From Cryomorphaceae bacterium (lineage in GTDB: Bacteria; Bacteroidota; Bacteroidia; Flavobacteriales; Schleiferiaceae): a stretch of DNA of 64,000 nt. The stretch covers positions 5,001-69,000 of the forward strand of contig JAJTFK010000001.1 of the NCBI GenBank assembly GCA_021298655.1, read 5' to 3'. The number at the start of each line of letters is the position of its first letter. Positions within the stretch are counted from its first letter, which is position 1. The notes beneath the pieces were generated by a model. That model was given only the letters and a program-made list of their open reading frames with translations, was not told the DNA's origin and did not search any database. This document shows, one piece after another, positions 44,701 to 52,915 of this stretch. The translations under genes were made by a program, and so were the position numbers.

Positions 44701-47700
44701 GGGCAGTGCCGGAGAGATGTTGGGATTGGTTTGCATGGCGGCATCGCGCTCCAGCTTCAGTGCGGTCCAAAGGGCAAACTCAATGTCGACGTCGTTGGCG
44801 CTGGGCCAAATGATGGCTTCGTCGGTTGCCCCCCAGGCCGTGGTGGTCAGCGGCAACTCATACTCGTAGTAGTTTTGGCTGTAGTCGTTGCCCACGCGAA
44901 CAAAGAGTCGAACATCGCCGTCGCGCAGCAGGGCGGGGTCCGACGCGGCCTCGGCGTGCACAAAGAGCTTCATGCGCTTGTTCATGCGCATGTCCACGCT
45001 GGTGTTTTTGAAGACGGCACGGGCATCGCCGTCGCGGAGTCCGCAGGTGCGCAAGCTCAGCGACTGCTCGTTTTGCTGAAGCAGCGAGGTGTTGCCCAAG
45101 AGCACTTGGCGGCGCAGCCCCGGGGGCATGCGGTACACGACGGGCACACGCCCCCCGTTTTCCTCAAGGTTGACCGCGTTCACGGTAAAGGTGGTGGGAT
45201 CTGAGTCGTCAACCGGAATCATTTCGCGCGATGCATCGAGGTTGAAGCGGTAGCGACGCCATTCGCCGCGAACCAGGTCGAGGCGGGCCATGCGAAGCAC
45301 CACCGGCTCCTGCCAATCGTGCAAAATCCAGCGCGCAAAGCGAATCGAACGAAAGTCCTGGGCTCCGTTGATGCGCTGGTCGGGCTCAAAAACCGGGATT
45401 TTAAACTGGATCCAGCGAACCGGCTTGCGCGTTTGGTCGGGCAGCAGGTCGGTGGTGGTCTCGTAGATGTCGGCGATGTAGTTCTCGCCCACTACGAGGT
45501 CTTCGGGGCGCATCGAGATGCGGTAGCTGAAGTACTGCTCCGATCGGTTCAGGGTTGCGTCGCGGTTGACGTCTTCCTTGTCGGGCATGTTGGTGCTCAT
45601 GGCCGGTTGGCCGTCGATTAGGGCGGTACGCGAATTCCCGTCGGGGTTGTTGAAGTAGCGGTAGCGGCGCAGGATGTCGGCATCAGCCTGGTCCTGAGCG
45701 CTGCCTCGGTAGTACACGAAGTTGTCGGCAGCGGGATCAAGCTGTGCGGCTGCGTAGACGGGGCTACCGGGACCAAAAACGTTTTGCACCCGATCCAGGT
45801 AGGTTTGGGAGCCTGGACCCAACCAGCGCCGCTCGTCGTCGTCGCGCAGGCCGTCTACCCCAACGTCTTGATTGGGCCGCGATGCTTCGCTGTTGTCAAA
45901 AGCGTCCACCACCGGCTGGTACTTAGAGGCGTAGCCCCACATAGAGGAATCGACGTCGAGGCGCGTTCCGTCGGCCGGAAGCCCGTGTTCAAAGGACTGC
46001 ATGCCGTCCTTGAGAATGTCCTCCGAAACGTTGCCCAGGTGGAGGTAGACGTCGCCACCGGGTGCCGTGGGGTTGTCGAGAAAGGGGTCCATGACCCAGA
46101 ACTGCACAAACTCGATGTTCTGTTCCTCAAAATTGTTGATGGTTAGCTGGCGCATGATTCCGCCCCAGCGGCTGCGCGGATTTTTTAGGCTTCCGTCTGG
46201 GTTTAGGCCCGCCGAGATCCCGCTCAAGCCCTGCACGTCGTAGTTGTAGGGTCCGCGCTCGGTGGGGTCAAACTGCAAATCAAAGGTGTTGATGTTGCGC
46301 GCTTGGCTGGGGTCCAACGTGATGTTGGGAAAGACCTCGGCGAAGGGAACCATGCGCTGGCGGTGGTCGCTGGTAATCGCGGGGTTGTTCCGAATGTTGG
46401 GCGGCGTGATGGCCGTGCCGGTGAAAAAGGAGTTGTCGATAACGTACCACGAAAGGCGAGCCCGGTTGTAGTTCGAGGCCCAGTTGTCCGAAAGGCTGGC
46501 TTCGGGGAATCGCTCGGGTTGTCCTTCGGGAATCGAAGCAAGCTGCCAGGTAATGGTGCCCCTAAGGTCAATGGCGGTTTGGCTGCTTTCGAAGTCGTCA
46601 ATGTAGGTCGTGGGCTCGCCGTTGATGCTAATAATGCGCGGTGACCCGGGGAGCAGCTGAGCCACCTCGGCCGTAAGCATGATGCTCGACGGGGCTTTTG
46701 TCGATACAAACGGCAGTTTATCGATGCTTCGGGTCAACCCCGGCAGGTTCTTTTCGTACTGGGTGTTGAGGCCCCAAATGGCGTTGCGCACGGGCTCCTC
46801 GCCGGCGGCGACCTTTTGGGTGAGCGCACCTTCCCGCAGCTGAAGAATGGATCCGCCGACGGTCCAGTTCCGCTGAAGCTGGTGGCTCACGGTGGCACCG
46901 GTAAAGGTTTTCGCCTGAAAATTGAACAGCGAGTTGTTTTCAAAACTCACGCGAATCGGAACGCCGCTCTGCAAGATGGCCTCGTTGATAATGCGCACCT
47001 GCCCCAGCGCATAGTCCACGGTGAAGTCCTGATTTTCGGTTAGTTTGTTGCCGCCCGCCGTAACCGAAATCGACCCGCGTGGAATGTTGAAGGAGTTGAG
47101 TTGGATTACGGACCCCCCTGCCGATTTGTAGCGACCGCGAAGTAAAAATTTGTTTTTCTGGGTTTGCTCCTGGGCCCGGAACAGCGTGGAGTCGTAGAGT
47201 TCCTGGAACACGTAGCGCTTGCGCTCGTCGGCCGTGTTCAGTCGCTTGGCGAGCGAGGACCCAAAAGGCTCGAGCGCCGGGAGTATGATGCGCCCGGTCC
47301 CGCTGAGCACCGTCAACCCCTCGACAAAGTCAAAAAGTCCGTCGGGAAACGGATCGCCGTTGGTATTGACCTTGTCGGTCTGGAGCACCTGCACCAGCAG
47401 CTGGTCCTTGACGCTGGACTTGGGCAAGAACGGTATGGGCAGTCCGGTTTCGTCGTTGACGTAGAGCAGTTCCAGTCGAAAGTCTTCGGGGCTGATTTGG
47501 AACGCGTTCAGGTTGTACACGTTTTTCATCATCAGGTCCCAGGCCGGGCTCCGAACATTCAAAATTTGGTGCTTAAGCAGCTTGAGGATGAGCGACTTGG
47601 GCGCTACGATTCCGTCGTTCGAAAATTCACCAACCTGATAGGTTCGGCCGTTGACCGTGTACTGGTAGGCCACCGCAATCACCTCGTCTTGGTTGAGCGC

Positions 47701-48993
47701 CGTGTTCAGCGAGAGGTAGCCCAGCTGCGGGTGGAAACTGAATTCGTTGGGCTGCAGCATTCGGGCATTGGTCAGCTGGGCGTACTCGATGTTGGCGTCG
47801 TAGCCCGCCGAATTGAGCACGGCGCCCGCCGAGGCCGCGTCGCGAATGGACGCAAAACGGGAAACGAGTTCCTGCGGGTCCAAGCGGTTGATTCGGTTGG
47901 TCGGCCACGCATCGGCACTGGGTCCGGGGAAGATGGCCTCGCCCGGAAGCGCGCCGGAGGTGCTGCGGTAGGCACCTTCTTCGCCCTCACCCAAGTCGAG
48001 GAATGCGACGAGGTTGCGGACCTCCGTCGGGATGCTTCGGCGGTTTGTTACCCAAACCTCGACCCGGGTAATCTGCACCGGCGACTGAATGATGGGGCGG
48101 GTTCCAACCCACTGCTCGTAGCGGTCGCGAAAAAACTGCGACAGAAAAAAGTGGCGGTTTGCTTCGTAGGCGTCGGCCTGCAGGCGAAACTCTTGGCTTG
48201 AAGCACCGCCCTGAATGTTCATGCTCTGGCTCTGCGACCGCTGCTCGGCCAAGACCGTGGTCACGGTCGTCTTGCCAAACTGCATCTGGGTTTTCAGACC
48301 AAATAAACTTTGAACGCCCGTGATCAGGCTGCCGTTCGTCGGCAAGCTCACGTCGCCCATTTCGAAGCCCTTCAGGATGTCGTCTTCTTGACCCTTGAAA
48401 TCGAGCTTGATCTTGTTTTCAAACGCGAAGGTGGCTTCGGTATCGAAGTTGAAGTTCAGGTTGAGCCGATCGCCGAGCTTGCCCGCCGCACTGATCTGCA
48501 TTTTTTGGTCGAAGTCGATGGCGAGCGTTCGGCGGTTCCGCTCGGGAACAATAGGATTCTTAATGTGCTGGTAGCGCAGCCCAAAGCGAATCTCTGCGCT
48601 GCCCGTCGGGCGGATTTCGAGTTTATCGGAGCCAAAAATGTCGCGCAGCACGGGGCTCGTGATGCTCATGTCGGGAACCAGGCTGGAGCCGTCGCGGTCG
48701 GTGCCTCCGGCGTTCTGGGCCCAGCGTTTTTGCCAAAAATCCGATTCAAGCTCCCGAAAGCGCAGGGCTTGGTAGTCGGCCGCCGTGAGGTAGCGCGGCG
48801 CACCCACGGGCATACCCGAAACGCTGCGCTGAAGAATGTAAAATCCGGTAACGGGGTCGTAGGTAACTTCCGTCTTCCAATTGGGTGGCGTCGGAAGACC
48901 GGGCATGGGGACGCGGGTGCCGGTGCTGTCCTGCGCCCCAAGGCGAATGAGCGCCAGAAACCCCAGCAACGTCCAAAGCCCCCTTAGCTTCAT
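41704..48993 (-). CDS. sprA: SprA, giant T9SS outer membrane translocon
   Basis: 2429 residues, close to the Flavobacterium johnsoniae SprA (about 2400), which forms the 36-strand outer-membrane pore of the T9SS. The signal peptide is about residues 1-21. Characteristic stretches include 'GSAEIRFGLRYQHIKNPIVPERNRRTLAIDFDQKMQIS' early and 'YIDDFESSQTAIDLRG' near residue 790; barrel strands continue to the C-terminus. Two low-complexity loops, Gly/Ala-rich near 1622-1668 and Ala/Pro/Lys-rich near 1911-1945, look lineage specific. The stop-start TGATG with ruvA couples the two genes. Confidence 0.97.
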   Translation of the reverse strand: MKLRGLWTLLGFLALIRLGAQDSTGTRVPMPGLPTPPNWKTEVTYDPVTGFYILQRSVSGMPVGAPRYLTAADYQALRFRELESDFWQKRWAQNAGGTDRDGSSLVPDMSITSPVLRDIFGSDKLEIRPTGSAEIRFGLRYQHIKNPIVPERNRRTLAIDFDQKMQISAAGKLGDRLNLNFNFDTEATFAFENKIKLDFKGQEDDILKGFEMGDVSLPTNGSLITGVQSLFGLKTQMQFGKTTVTTVLAEQRSQSQSMNIQGGASSQEFRLQADAYEANRHFFLSQFFRDRYEQWVGTRPIIQSPVQITRVEVWVTNRRSIPTEVRNLVAFLDLGEGEEGAYRSTSGALPGEAIFPGPSADAWPTNRINRLDPQELVSRFASIRDAASAGAVLNSAGYDANIEYAQLTNARMLQPNEFSFHPQLGYLSLNTALNQDEVIAVAYQYTVNGRTYQVGEFSNDGIVAPKSLILKLLKHQILNVRSPAWDLMMKNVYNLNAFQISPEDFRLELLYVNDETGLPIPFLPKSSVKDQLLVQVLQTDKVNTNGDPFPDGLFDFVEGLTVLSGTGRIILPALEPFGSSLAKRLNTADERKRYVFQELYDSTLFRAQEQTQKNKFLLRGRYKSAGGSVIQLNSFNIPRGSISVTAGGNKLTENQDFTVDYALGQVRIINEAILQSGVPIRVSFENNSLFNFQAKTFTGATVSHQLQRNWTVGGSILQLREGALTQKVAAGEEPVRNAIWGLNTQYEKNLPGLTRSIDKLPFVSTKAPSSIMLTAEVAQLLPGSPRIISINGEPTTYIDDFESSQTAIDLRGTITWQLASIPEGQPERFPEASLSDNWASNYNRARLSWYVIDNSFFTGTAITPPNIRNNPAITSDHRQRMVPFAEVFPNITLDPSQARNINTFDLQFDPTERGPYNYDVQGLSGISAGLNPDGSLKNPRSRWGGIMRQLTINNFEEQNIEFVQFWVMDPFLDNPTAPGGDVYLHLGNVSEDILKDGMQSFEHGLPADGTRLDVDSSMWGYASKYQPVVDAFDNSEASRPNQDVGVDGLRDDDERRWLGPGSQTYLDRVQNVFGPGSPVYAAAQLDPAADNFVYYRGSAQDQADADILRRYRYFNNPDGNSRTALIDGQPAMSTNMPDKEDVNRDATLNRSEQYFSYRISMRPEDLVVGENYIADIYETTTDLLPDQTRKPVRWIQFKIPVFEPDQRINGAQDFRSIRFARWILHDWQEPVVLRMARLDLVRGEWRRYRFNLDASREMIPVDDSDPTTFTVNAVNLEENGGRVPVVYRMPPGLRRQVLLGNTSLLQQNEQSLSLRTCGLRDGDARAVFKNTSVDMRMNKRMKLFVHAEAASDPALLRDGDVRLFVRVGNDYSQNYYEYELPLTTTAWGATDEAIIWPSANDVDIEFALWTALKLERDAAMQTNPNISPALPYEKTVGDRTYRVVGTPNLGWVRTIMVGVRNPRRSSANQSDDGLDKCVELWVNELRMTDFDNRGGVAGLARGTAKLADLGQVALSGGFSTPGFGGIDMAPNERNKFSSMNYDVQTNLDLHRFLPANSRLRLPVFITHAQDWKTPMFNPYNPDIEMPKALANLVSQRAKDSLRGMVSDFQQRRAVAFTNVRIDRATGGAPSGRGAATGPPAMEGMESKGDSEQGLSAGGGASTKLPKKPRPWDVENLSGTYAFNEVLRRDANTLNDLRQENRGSLAYAFQAPSVNVQPFKNLKPKALAIIRDANVNLTPSRISVRADVLRSQQTMQMRNVDNPKFQLPITYNKNFTMDRNYNVIWDPTKSWKLDYTSRIRVRFDELPGPASADSVRDFLAQNLRSGGRPTEYHHTVNTTWSVPINKLPFMGFLQTQIRYTADLDWKTNSLWATRPGLDSLNFGNTVESSGKWNASANANMATFYNQIPGYSKLKKPARGAAPARSAKPATPQPSAGKGKDDKETKPSVAKTILIGVVDLATMLKSVNATASLNTGSLLPGFKTVPVFSGLTPSAEFAPGWQAALGLPHDLPSLASSKGWLLENPRQPLRATEATTQNITVRAQLEPIQDMRITLNANQTYGRQASYTYRYSTGTGLDSLFARGFHAFNPQEVLTYSSSWISWPTAFDVSKEPEYASAAYDRFRAARLDVSKRMADAQSLIDPNYVANFINIADSSRYGYDGFSVLHTDVLANAFLAAYGNRATANLPIGEYRSLPFFPNWNATYTGLMRLKAVRNVFTALSLSHAYTSTMTVAGLQTHMLRAQRLQDNPLDLYPRNDNLDILPERQVGQISVTESFSPLMGIDLRTKSNASFKLNYGMMRQLNLSMANNQLTESKSKDITVGVGYIIKDVQFRIVEQGGAPRTIKSNLELKLDVKFSDNQTVIRRILEDFNQPTAGQTRTTVKFTADYRLSRRLTAQFYYDQTVSKFKTSQAFPTNQWQSGVALRLNLGG

Positions 48994-49571
48994 CAGAGTC
49001 GTGCTAGCGCGCGTTTGATCAGATCTTCCACCGAAGCATCGGCGTCTTCCGCCGCAAGGGCCGAAAGCACTTTCTCGACGGCCGGCCGCGCAAAACCAAG
49101 TACCAATAAGGCCTCAATGGCTTCGTGCCGGGCCGAATGCGAACCCGACGGACTGCCCGAGGAGGCACCGAGCTTAACGGCCTTGTCGCGCAGGTCAACC
49201 ACAATACGCTGCGCCGTTTTGGCCCCGATTCCCTTGATTCGCTGCAGACTGCCCGAATCACCGTTGGCGATTACGGACAGGGCTTCGTCGGGACGAAGGG
49301 TCGACAAAATCACCCGCGCAGTACTGGCGCCAACGCCCGAAACCGAATTCAGCAAAACAAAAACGTCGCGCTCCAACTCGGTTACAAAGCCATAAAGCAG
49401 TTGGGCGTCTTCCCGGTACACCGGGTGCAGCAGGAGTTCGACCGGGCCCGAATCGGGCAATTCCCCGAAGGTGGTCAGCGAAATGTGGACCAAGTAGCCT
49501 ACTCCACCGCAGTCCACCACCACGTAGGTAGGCGTTTTGCGCGTTACGGAGCCTCTAAGATGGTAAAGCAT
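48993..49571 (-). CDS. ruvA: Holliday junction helicase subunit RuvA
   Basis: 192 residues. The N-terminal OB fold starts 'MLYHLRGSVTRKTPTYVVVDCGGVGYLVH'; helix-hairpin-helix motifs are seen in 'LNSVSGVGASTARVILS' and 'IKGIGAKTAQRIVVDLRDK', and a C-terminal domain III binds RuvB. RuvB is encoded separately at 56380. sprA follows with a one-base overlap, a pairing conserved in Flavobacteriia. No clear promoter is seen directly upstream, so it may be read from the 50300 promoter. Confidence 0.95.
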   Translation of the reverse strand: MLYHLRGSVTRKTPTYVVVDCGGVGYLVHISLTTFGELPDSGPVELLLHPVYREDAQLLYGFVTELERDVFVLLNSVSGVGASTARVILSTLRPDEALSVIANGDSGSLQRIKGIGAKTAQRIVVDLRDKAVKLGASSGSPSGSHSARHEAIEALLVLGFARPAVEKVLSALAAEDADASVEDLIKRALARL

Positions 49572-49611
49572 ACCTGGGTTAACGCCGGAGATGCCGGTAT
49601 CGTATGGACGT

Positions 49612-50295
49612 TTAGCGAAGAATTACCTTGGTAGTGCGAATGCCTCCGAGGTGGTAGCTGCGCAGAAGCCATAATCCGGGAACTTCGGGCGCGCGCACGC
49701 TGCCGTTCTCGGCGGGAACCGCAACCGACGCCGTTCGGCCCAGCACGTCAACCCATTCCACACGGTACACGTCGTTGGGCAGGCCGCTCAGCCACTGTCC
49801 GGCCGCCGCGGGCTGGGGCGCGAGGCGCACTTCGGGGAGCAGGGATTCCGGCGTGCTCACGTAGCGATTGAAGGCAAAGGCCACCACGACCTGAAGGGTG
49901 TCGTTGGCATCGGCCACGTTCACGAAGGTGTACCAAATGCTGTCCTGTCCGTTGGCCGACGTATCGCGAACGTAGGCATACCCCGAAAAGTCGTTGGCAA
50001 CCCCGTTGGGCGCAATCGTTACGGAACCCTGCGATTGGTTGGCCCAGGTAGGGTAGCACAAATCCCAACAGAAGTAGTTGGAGTCCACGATCCCTGTGGT
50101 TCCGACCTTGCGGCGCACGACGCGGTAGTCCTTGGTCGTACTGGACGTGTTTTTGACAGAAATGTGCGCGGTGGCCTGCGTCATGGTGTGGCTGTTGGCG
50201 TAGGCCACACTGTCCATGGACGTAACCGTCAAACTTTGGGCGCTCAGTGCGACGGCACCGGCGGCGGCGAGGGCGAAGAACAGGGTTTTTTGCAT
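49612..50295 (-). CDS. Small secreted protein with degenerate T9SS type A-like C-terminus
   Basis: 227 residues. A signal peptide (1-19, ending 'VALSAQ') is followed by a beta-sandwich-like region with a Cys pair in 'NYFCWDLCYPTWAN', which may form a disulfide. The C-terminal 70 or so residues ('EVRLAPQPAAAGQWLSGL', 'WVDVLGRTASVAV', 'PGLWLLRSYHLGGIRTTKVIL') follow the type A sorting-domain pattern, but the usual 'YPNP' start reads 'APQP'. It is probably T9SS cargo. The function is unknown. It lies 40 bases upstream of ruvA-sprA on the same strand. Confidence 0.78.
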   Translation of the reverse strand: MQKTLFFALAAAGAVALSAQSLTVTSMDSVAYANSHTMTQATAHISVKNTSSTTKDYRVVRRKVGTTGIVDSNYFCWDLCYPTWANQSQGSVTIAPNGVANDFSGYAYVRDTSANGQDSIWYTFVNVADANDTLQVVVAFAFNRYVSTPESLLPEVRLAPQPAAAGQWLSGLPNDVYRVEWVDVLGRTASVAVPAENGSVRAPEVPGLWLLRSYHLGGIRTTKVILR

Positions 50296-50299
50296 GGGC

Positions 50300-50332
50300 T
50301 AAAGGTACTTCGTTGCGAAGTCCGCACCCAAA
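50300..50332 (-). promoter_or_regulatory. Promoter of the secreted protein/ruvA/sprA run
   Basis: The minus strand carries TTTG (50329-50332), 21 bases, then TACCTTTA (50300-50307), seven of eight to TAnnTTTG, ending four bases before the ATG at 50295. Both elements and their spacing fit the Bacteroidota promoter model. Confidence 0.55.
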
Positions 50333-50398
50333 CCTCCGAGCGCATTCATTTTTTGCGTAGTTTTCGGCCTCTTAAACCCTTTTATTCAACGCCACTTC

Positions 50399-52324
50399 AT
50401 GAAGCACCTTACCCTAACGGCCCTCGCGGGTCTACTTAGCTTGAGTGCGTTTGGCCAAAACCGCTTGGTTCTGGTTGAGCACTTCACGCAAGCCTCGTGC
50501 GGACCTTGCGCCTCACAAAACCCCGCCCTTAAAGCGATTCTCGACGCCAACTCGACTAAAGTTGTCGCGCTTAAGTACCAAACCAGCTGGCCGGGTGTTG
50601 ACCCCATGAACGCAGCCAACCCCACGGAAGCCGCTGCGCGCGTTCAGTACTACAACGTGACCGGCGTACCCAATTCCGTAATGGACGGAAGCGGACCGGG
50701 TTCGCCAGGCACCATCGTGACCGCCACGACGATCAACAACCGCTACAATACCGCGGCACCCCTGAACATTACCGCAAGCCACCAGTGGACGCCCAACTAC
50801 GACTCGATTCAAATCGGCGTTTTTGTGGCCAACGCAGGAACCACGACCGTTAGCTCGGGCGCAGCCGGTTCGCTGAAGCTTCACGTTGCCGTTATCGAAG
50901 AGGAAATCAACTACCCTTCGGCTCCGGGCAGCAACGGCGAAAAGGACTTTTACCAAGTAATGCGTAAAATGGTTCCCGACGCCAGCGGCACCACGATGGC
51001 CGACAGCTGGACGGCCGGTCAAACCCAAATGTTCACGTTCAAGATCAAGGCTCCCGCCTACCTTGCTAACCTGAACAAAGTTGCCGTCGTTGCCTTCATG
51101 CAAGACAACAGCAACAAGTCGGTTCTCAACGCCGCGCGCACTACGCCCCAGACCATTGCCGGCCTTCCCGACATCGGCTTGAATGCGTTTACCGCCGCTA
51201 CGGCTGGACTGTGCAACGGCACGACGACGCCGTCCATCACCATCAAGAACGAAGGCAGCGTGGCCATCACTTCCGCAACCGTTGGGTACACCGTGAACGG
51301 CGGAACTCCGGTAACGCAAAACTGGACGGGCAACCTGGCCGCTGGCGCAACCGCGGTGGTTAGCTTCCCCCAAGTGACGCTTCCCGCCGGAACCAATTCG
51401 CTGGTGGGTACGGTTAGCGCTCCGAACGGAACGGGCGACGTGAACGGCATGAACAACATGTCGGCTCCGATCGTGGCCGCTGTGATTAGCAACACGCCTA
51501 CGCCTGCCCCCTTTGCCGAGGGCATGGAGAACGCCAACTTCAATGAGATCCCCGCAGGCCACGTGCTGCTCTACAACACGGCGAGCAAGCCCCTCGTTAC
51601 GGTCGTATCTAAGGCCAACGTAAACGGCCTTCCCTACGAGCTCGGTGGCTACGGTCAATCGGCCAAGTCGCTCATGGTGGACTTCTTCACCATGCAAGCG
51701 GGCGCCCAAGCCAGCATCATCACCCCGAAGGTGGGCGGTGTAACGGCCGGCCACAAGCTGTTCTTCAACCACGCCTACGCGTCGTACGCTGGGGAAGCCG
51801 ACGGCCTGAAGGTGTTTGTATCGTCGGACTGCGGCGGAACCTGGACGAATGTGTTCGACAAGTCGGGTACCGCCCTGGCTACGGCAGCGAACTCGACGAG
51901 CCGATTCTTCCCGCAGCCCACGCAGTGGTACCCCAATACGATCAGCCTGTCTCAGTTCGCTGGCCAGGACATCATCGTGAAGTTTGAGTGCAACTCAGCG
52001 TACGGCAACAACCTGTGGCTCGACAACATCTGGGTGAGCACGAGCGCCTTGGGCGAAGAAGAGGCACTGATGGCCAAGGCTACGGTGTACCCGAACCCCG
52101 CTCGCGACGCCGTGAAGGTGGCCCTTCAGGCCGCTGAGGCCGGCGACGCCGTGGTTGAGGTGTTCAACCTGAACGGCCAGCGCGTTTTGGCCCAGAGCGT
52201 TTCGCTTGAGGCGGGCGCCCAGGAGTTGAATTTCAACGTAGCCGATTTGGCGAACGGAGTCTACACGGTGAAGATCGCCCTGAGCGACCGCATCGAGACG
52301 CTTCGCTTCACGGTACAGCACTAA
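50399..52324 (+). CDS. T9SS type A-sorted protein with Omp28/thioredoxin-like N-terminal domain
   Basis: 641 residues. A signal peptide (1-20) is followed by an Omp28-like thioredoxin fold with CxxC (Cys34, Cys37 in 'FTQASCGPCASQNPA') and 'YYNVTGVPNSVMDG'. Next come a CARDB-like Ig region (about 255-365), a choice-of-anchor J-like domain (about 380-545) and a type A sorting domain beginning 'ATVYPNPARDAV' (about 563-641). It is predicted to be exported through SprA/PorV and anchored by PorU. The domain order suggests a surface-exposed thiol-active protein. It has its own terminator. Confidence 0.92.
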   Translation: MKHLTLTALAGLLSLSAFGQNRLVLVEHFTQASCGPCASQNPALKAILDANSTKVVALKYQTSWPGVDPMNAANPTEAAARVQYYNVTGVPNSVMDGSGPGSPGTIVTATTINNRYNTAAPLNITASHQWTPNYDSIQIGVFVANAGTTTVSSGAAGSLKLHVAVIEEEINYPSAPGSNGEKDFYQVMRKMVPDASGTTMADSWTAGQTQMFTFKIKAPAYLANLNKVAVVAFMQDNSNKSVLNAARTTPQTIAGLPDIGLNAFTAATAGLCNGTTTPSITIKNEGSVAITSATVGYTVNGGTPVTQNWTGNLAAGATAVVSFPQVTLPAGTNSLVGTVSAPNGTGDVNGMNNMSAPIVAAVISNTPTPAPFAEGMENANFNEIPAGHVLLYNTASKPLVTVVSKANVNGLPYELGGYGQSAKSLMVDFFTMQAGAQASIITPKVGGVTAGHKLFFNHAYASYAGEADGLKVFVSSDCGGTWTNVFDKSGTALATAANSTSRFFPQPTQWYPNTISLSQFAGQDIIVKFECNSAYGNNLWLDNIWVSTSALGEEEALMAKATVYPNPARDAVKVALQAAEAGDAVVEVFNLNGQRVLAQSVSLEAGAQELNFNVADLANGVYTVKIALSDRIETLRFTVQH

Positions 52325-52349
52325 TTCCGAACGGAGTTCGGTGGGGAAC

Positions 52350-52384
52350 GCGCCCGGGCCGCAAGGTCCGGGCGCTTCTTTTTT
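52350..52384 (+). terminator. Rho-independent terminator after the T9SS cargo gene
   Basis: GCGCCCGGGCC, a GCAA loop and GGTCCGGGCGC (11-bp stem with one G-T pair), followed by TTCTTTTTTT. Confidence 0.92.
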
Positions 52385-52395
52385 GGACCCAAGCC

Positions 52396-52428
52396 TTTGG
52401 ACACCGATTGAAGTAGTACGTACCTTGA
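52396..52428 (+). promoter_or_regulatory. Promoter of the tlpA-DUF6029-omp28 operon
   Basis: TTTG (52396-52399), 21 bases, then TACCTTGA (52421-52428), ending four bases before the ATG at 52433. The -7 element is imperfect (six of eight), but the upstream TTTG and spacing match the one at 50300-50332. Confidence 0.45.
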
Positions 52429-52432
52429 GGGC

Positions 52433-52912
52433 ATGAAACGCCTATTCACCGCTGCCTTGAGCGCACTCAGTCTTGCTTTGGGTGCGCAGTCCCTGCCCAA
52501 AATGGATGTGTTAACCCTTGAGGGGGCCAAGGTTCCTATCTCGAGTTTGCGCGAAACGGGCAAACCCACCATCGTGAGCTTTTGGGCCACCTGGTGCAAG
52601 CCCTGCATCAACGAACTCAACGCGATGGCCGAGCACTACGAAGAACTGCGCGACGAGACCGGCGTGAACCTGATTGCGGTGAGCATCGACGATTCCCGAA
52701 CGAGTCCCAAAGTGGGTCCCTTTGTTGCCGGTCAAGGTTGGGACTACACCGTGGTTCTGGACCCGAACAGCGACCTTCGCCGCGCCATGGGCGTCAACAA
52801 CGTACCTCATACGTTTTTGCTCAACGCCGCAGGCGAAGTGGTCTGGCAGGCCAACAAATACGTGCCGGGCGAAGAAGAAGTCCTGATTTCGGAAGTCCGT
52901 AAACTCAAGTAA
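52433..52912 (+). CDS. TlpA family thiol-disulfide protein
   Basis: 159 residues. A signal peptide (1-19) is followed by a thioredoxin domain with CxxC as 'WCKPC' (Cys55, Cys58), the cis-Pro region 'GVNNVPHTFLL' and 'DPNSDLRRAMG'. It acts in the periplasm, probably reducing disulfides or delivering electrons. It starts the operon with the DUF6029-like barrel (3-base gap) and the Omp28 lipoprotein. Confidence 0.93.
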   Translation: MKRLFTAALSALSLALGAQSLPKMDVLTLEGAKVPISSLRETGKPTIVSFWATWCKPCINELNAMAEHYEELRDETGVNLIAVSIDDSRTSPKVGPFVAGQGWDYTVVLDPNSDLRRAMGVNNVPHTFLLNAAGEVVWQANKYVPGEEEVLISEVRKLK

Positions 52913-52915
52913 GCG

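Noticed and set aside
42973-45204. 743-codon open frame on the plus strand
   Set aside because: Lies wholly inside sprA on the opposite strand; no recognisable domain and composition of a shadow frame.
50358-50365. TAGTTTTC as promoter of the T9SS cargo gene at 50399
   Set aside because: Seven of eight match, but there is no upstream TTTG at suitable distance and the 33-base gap to the ATG differs from most others; left unassigned.
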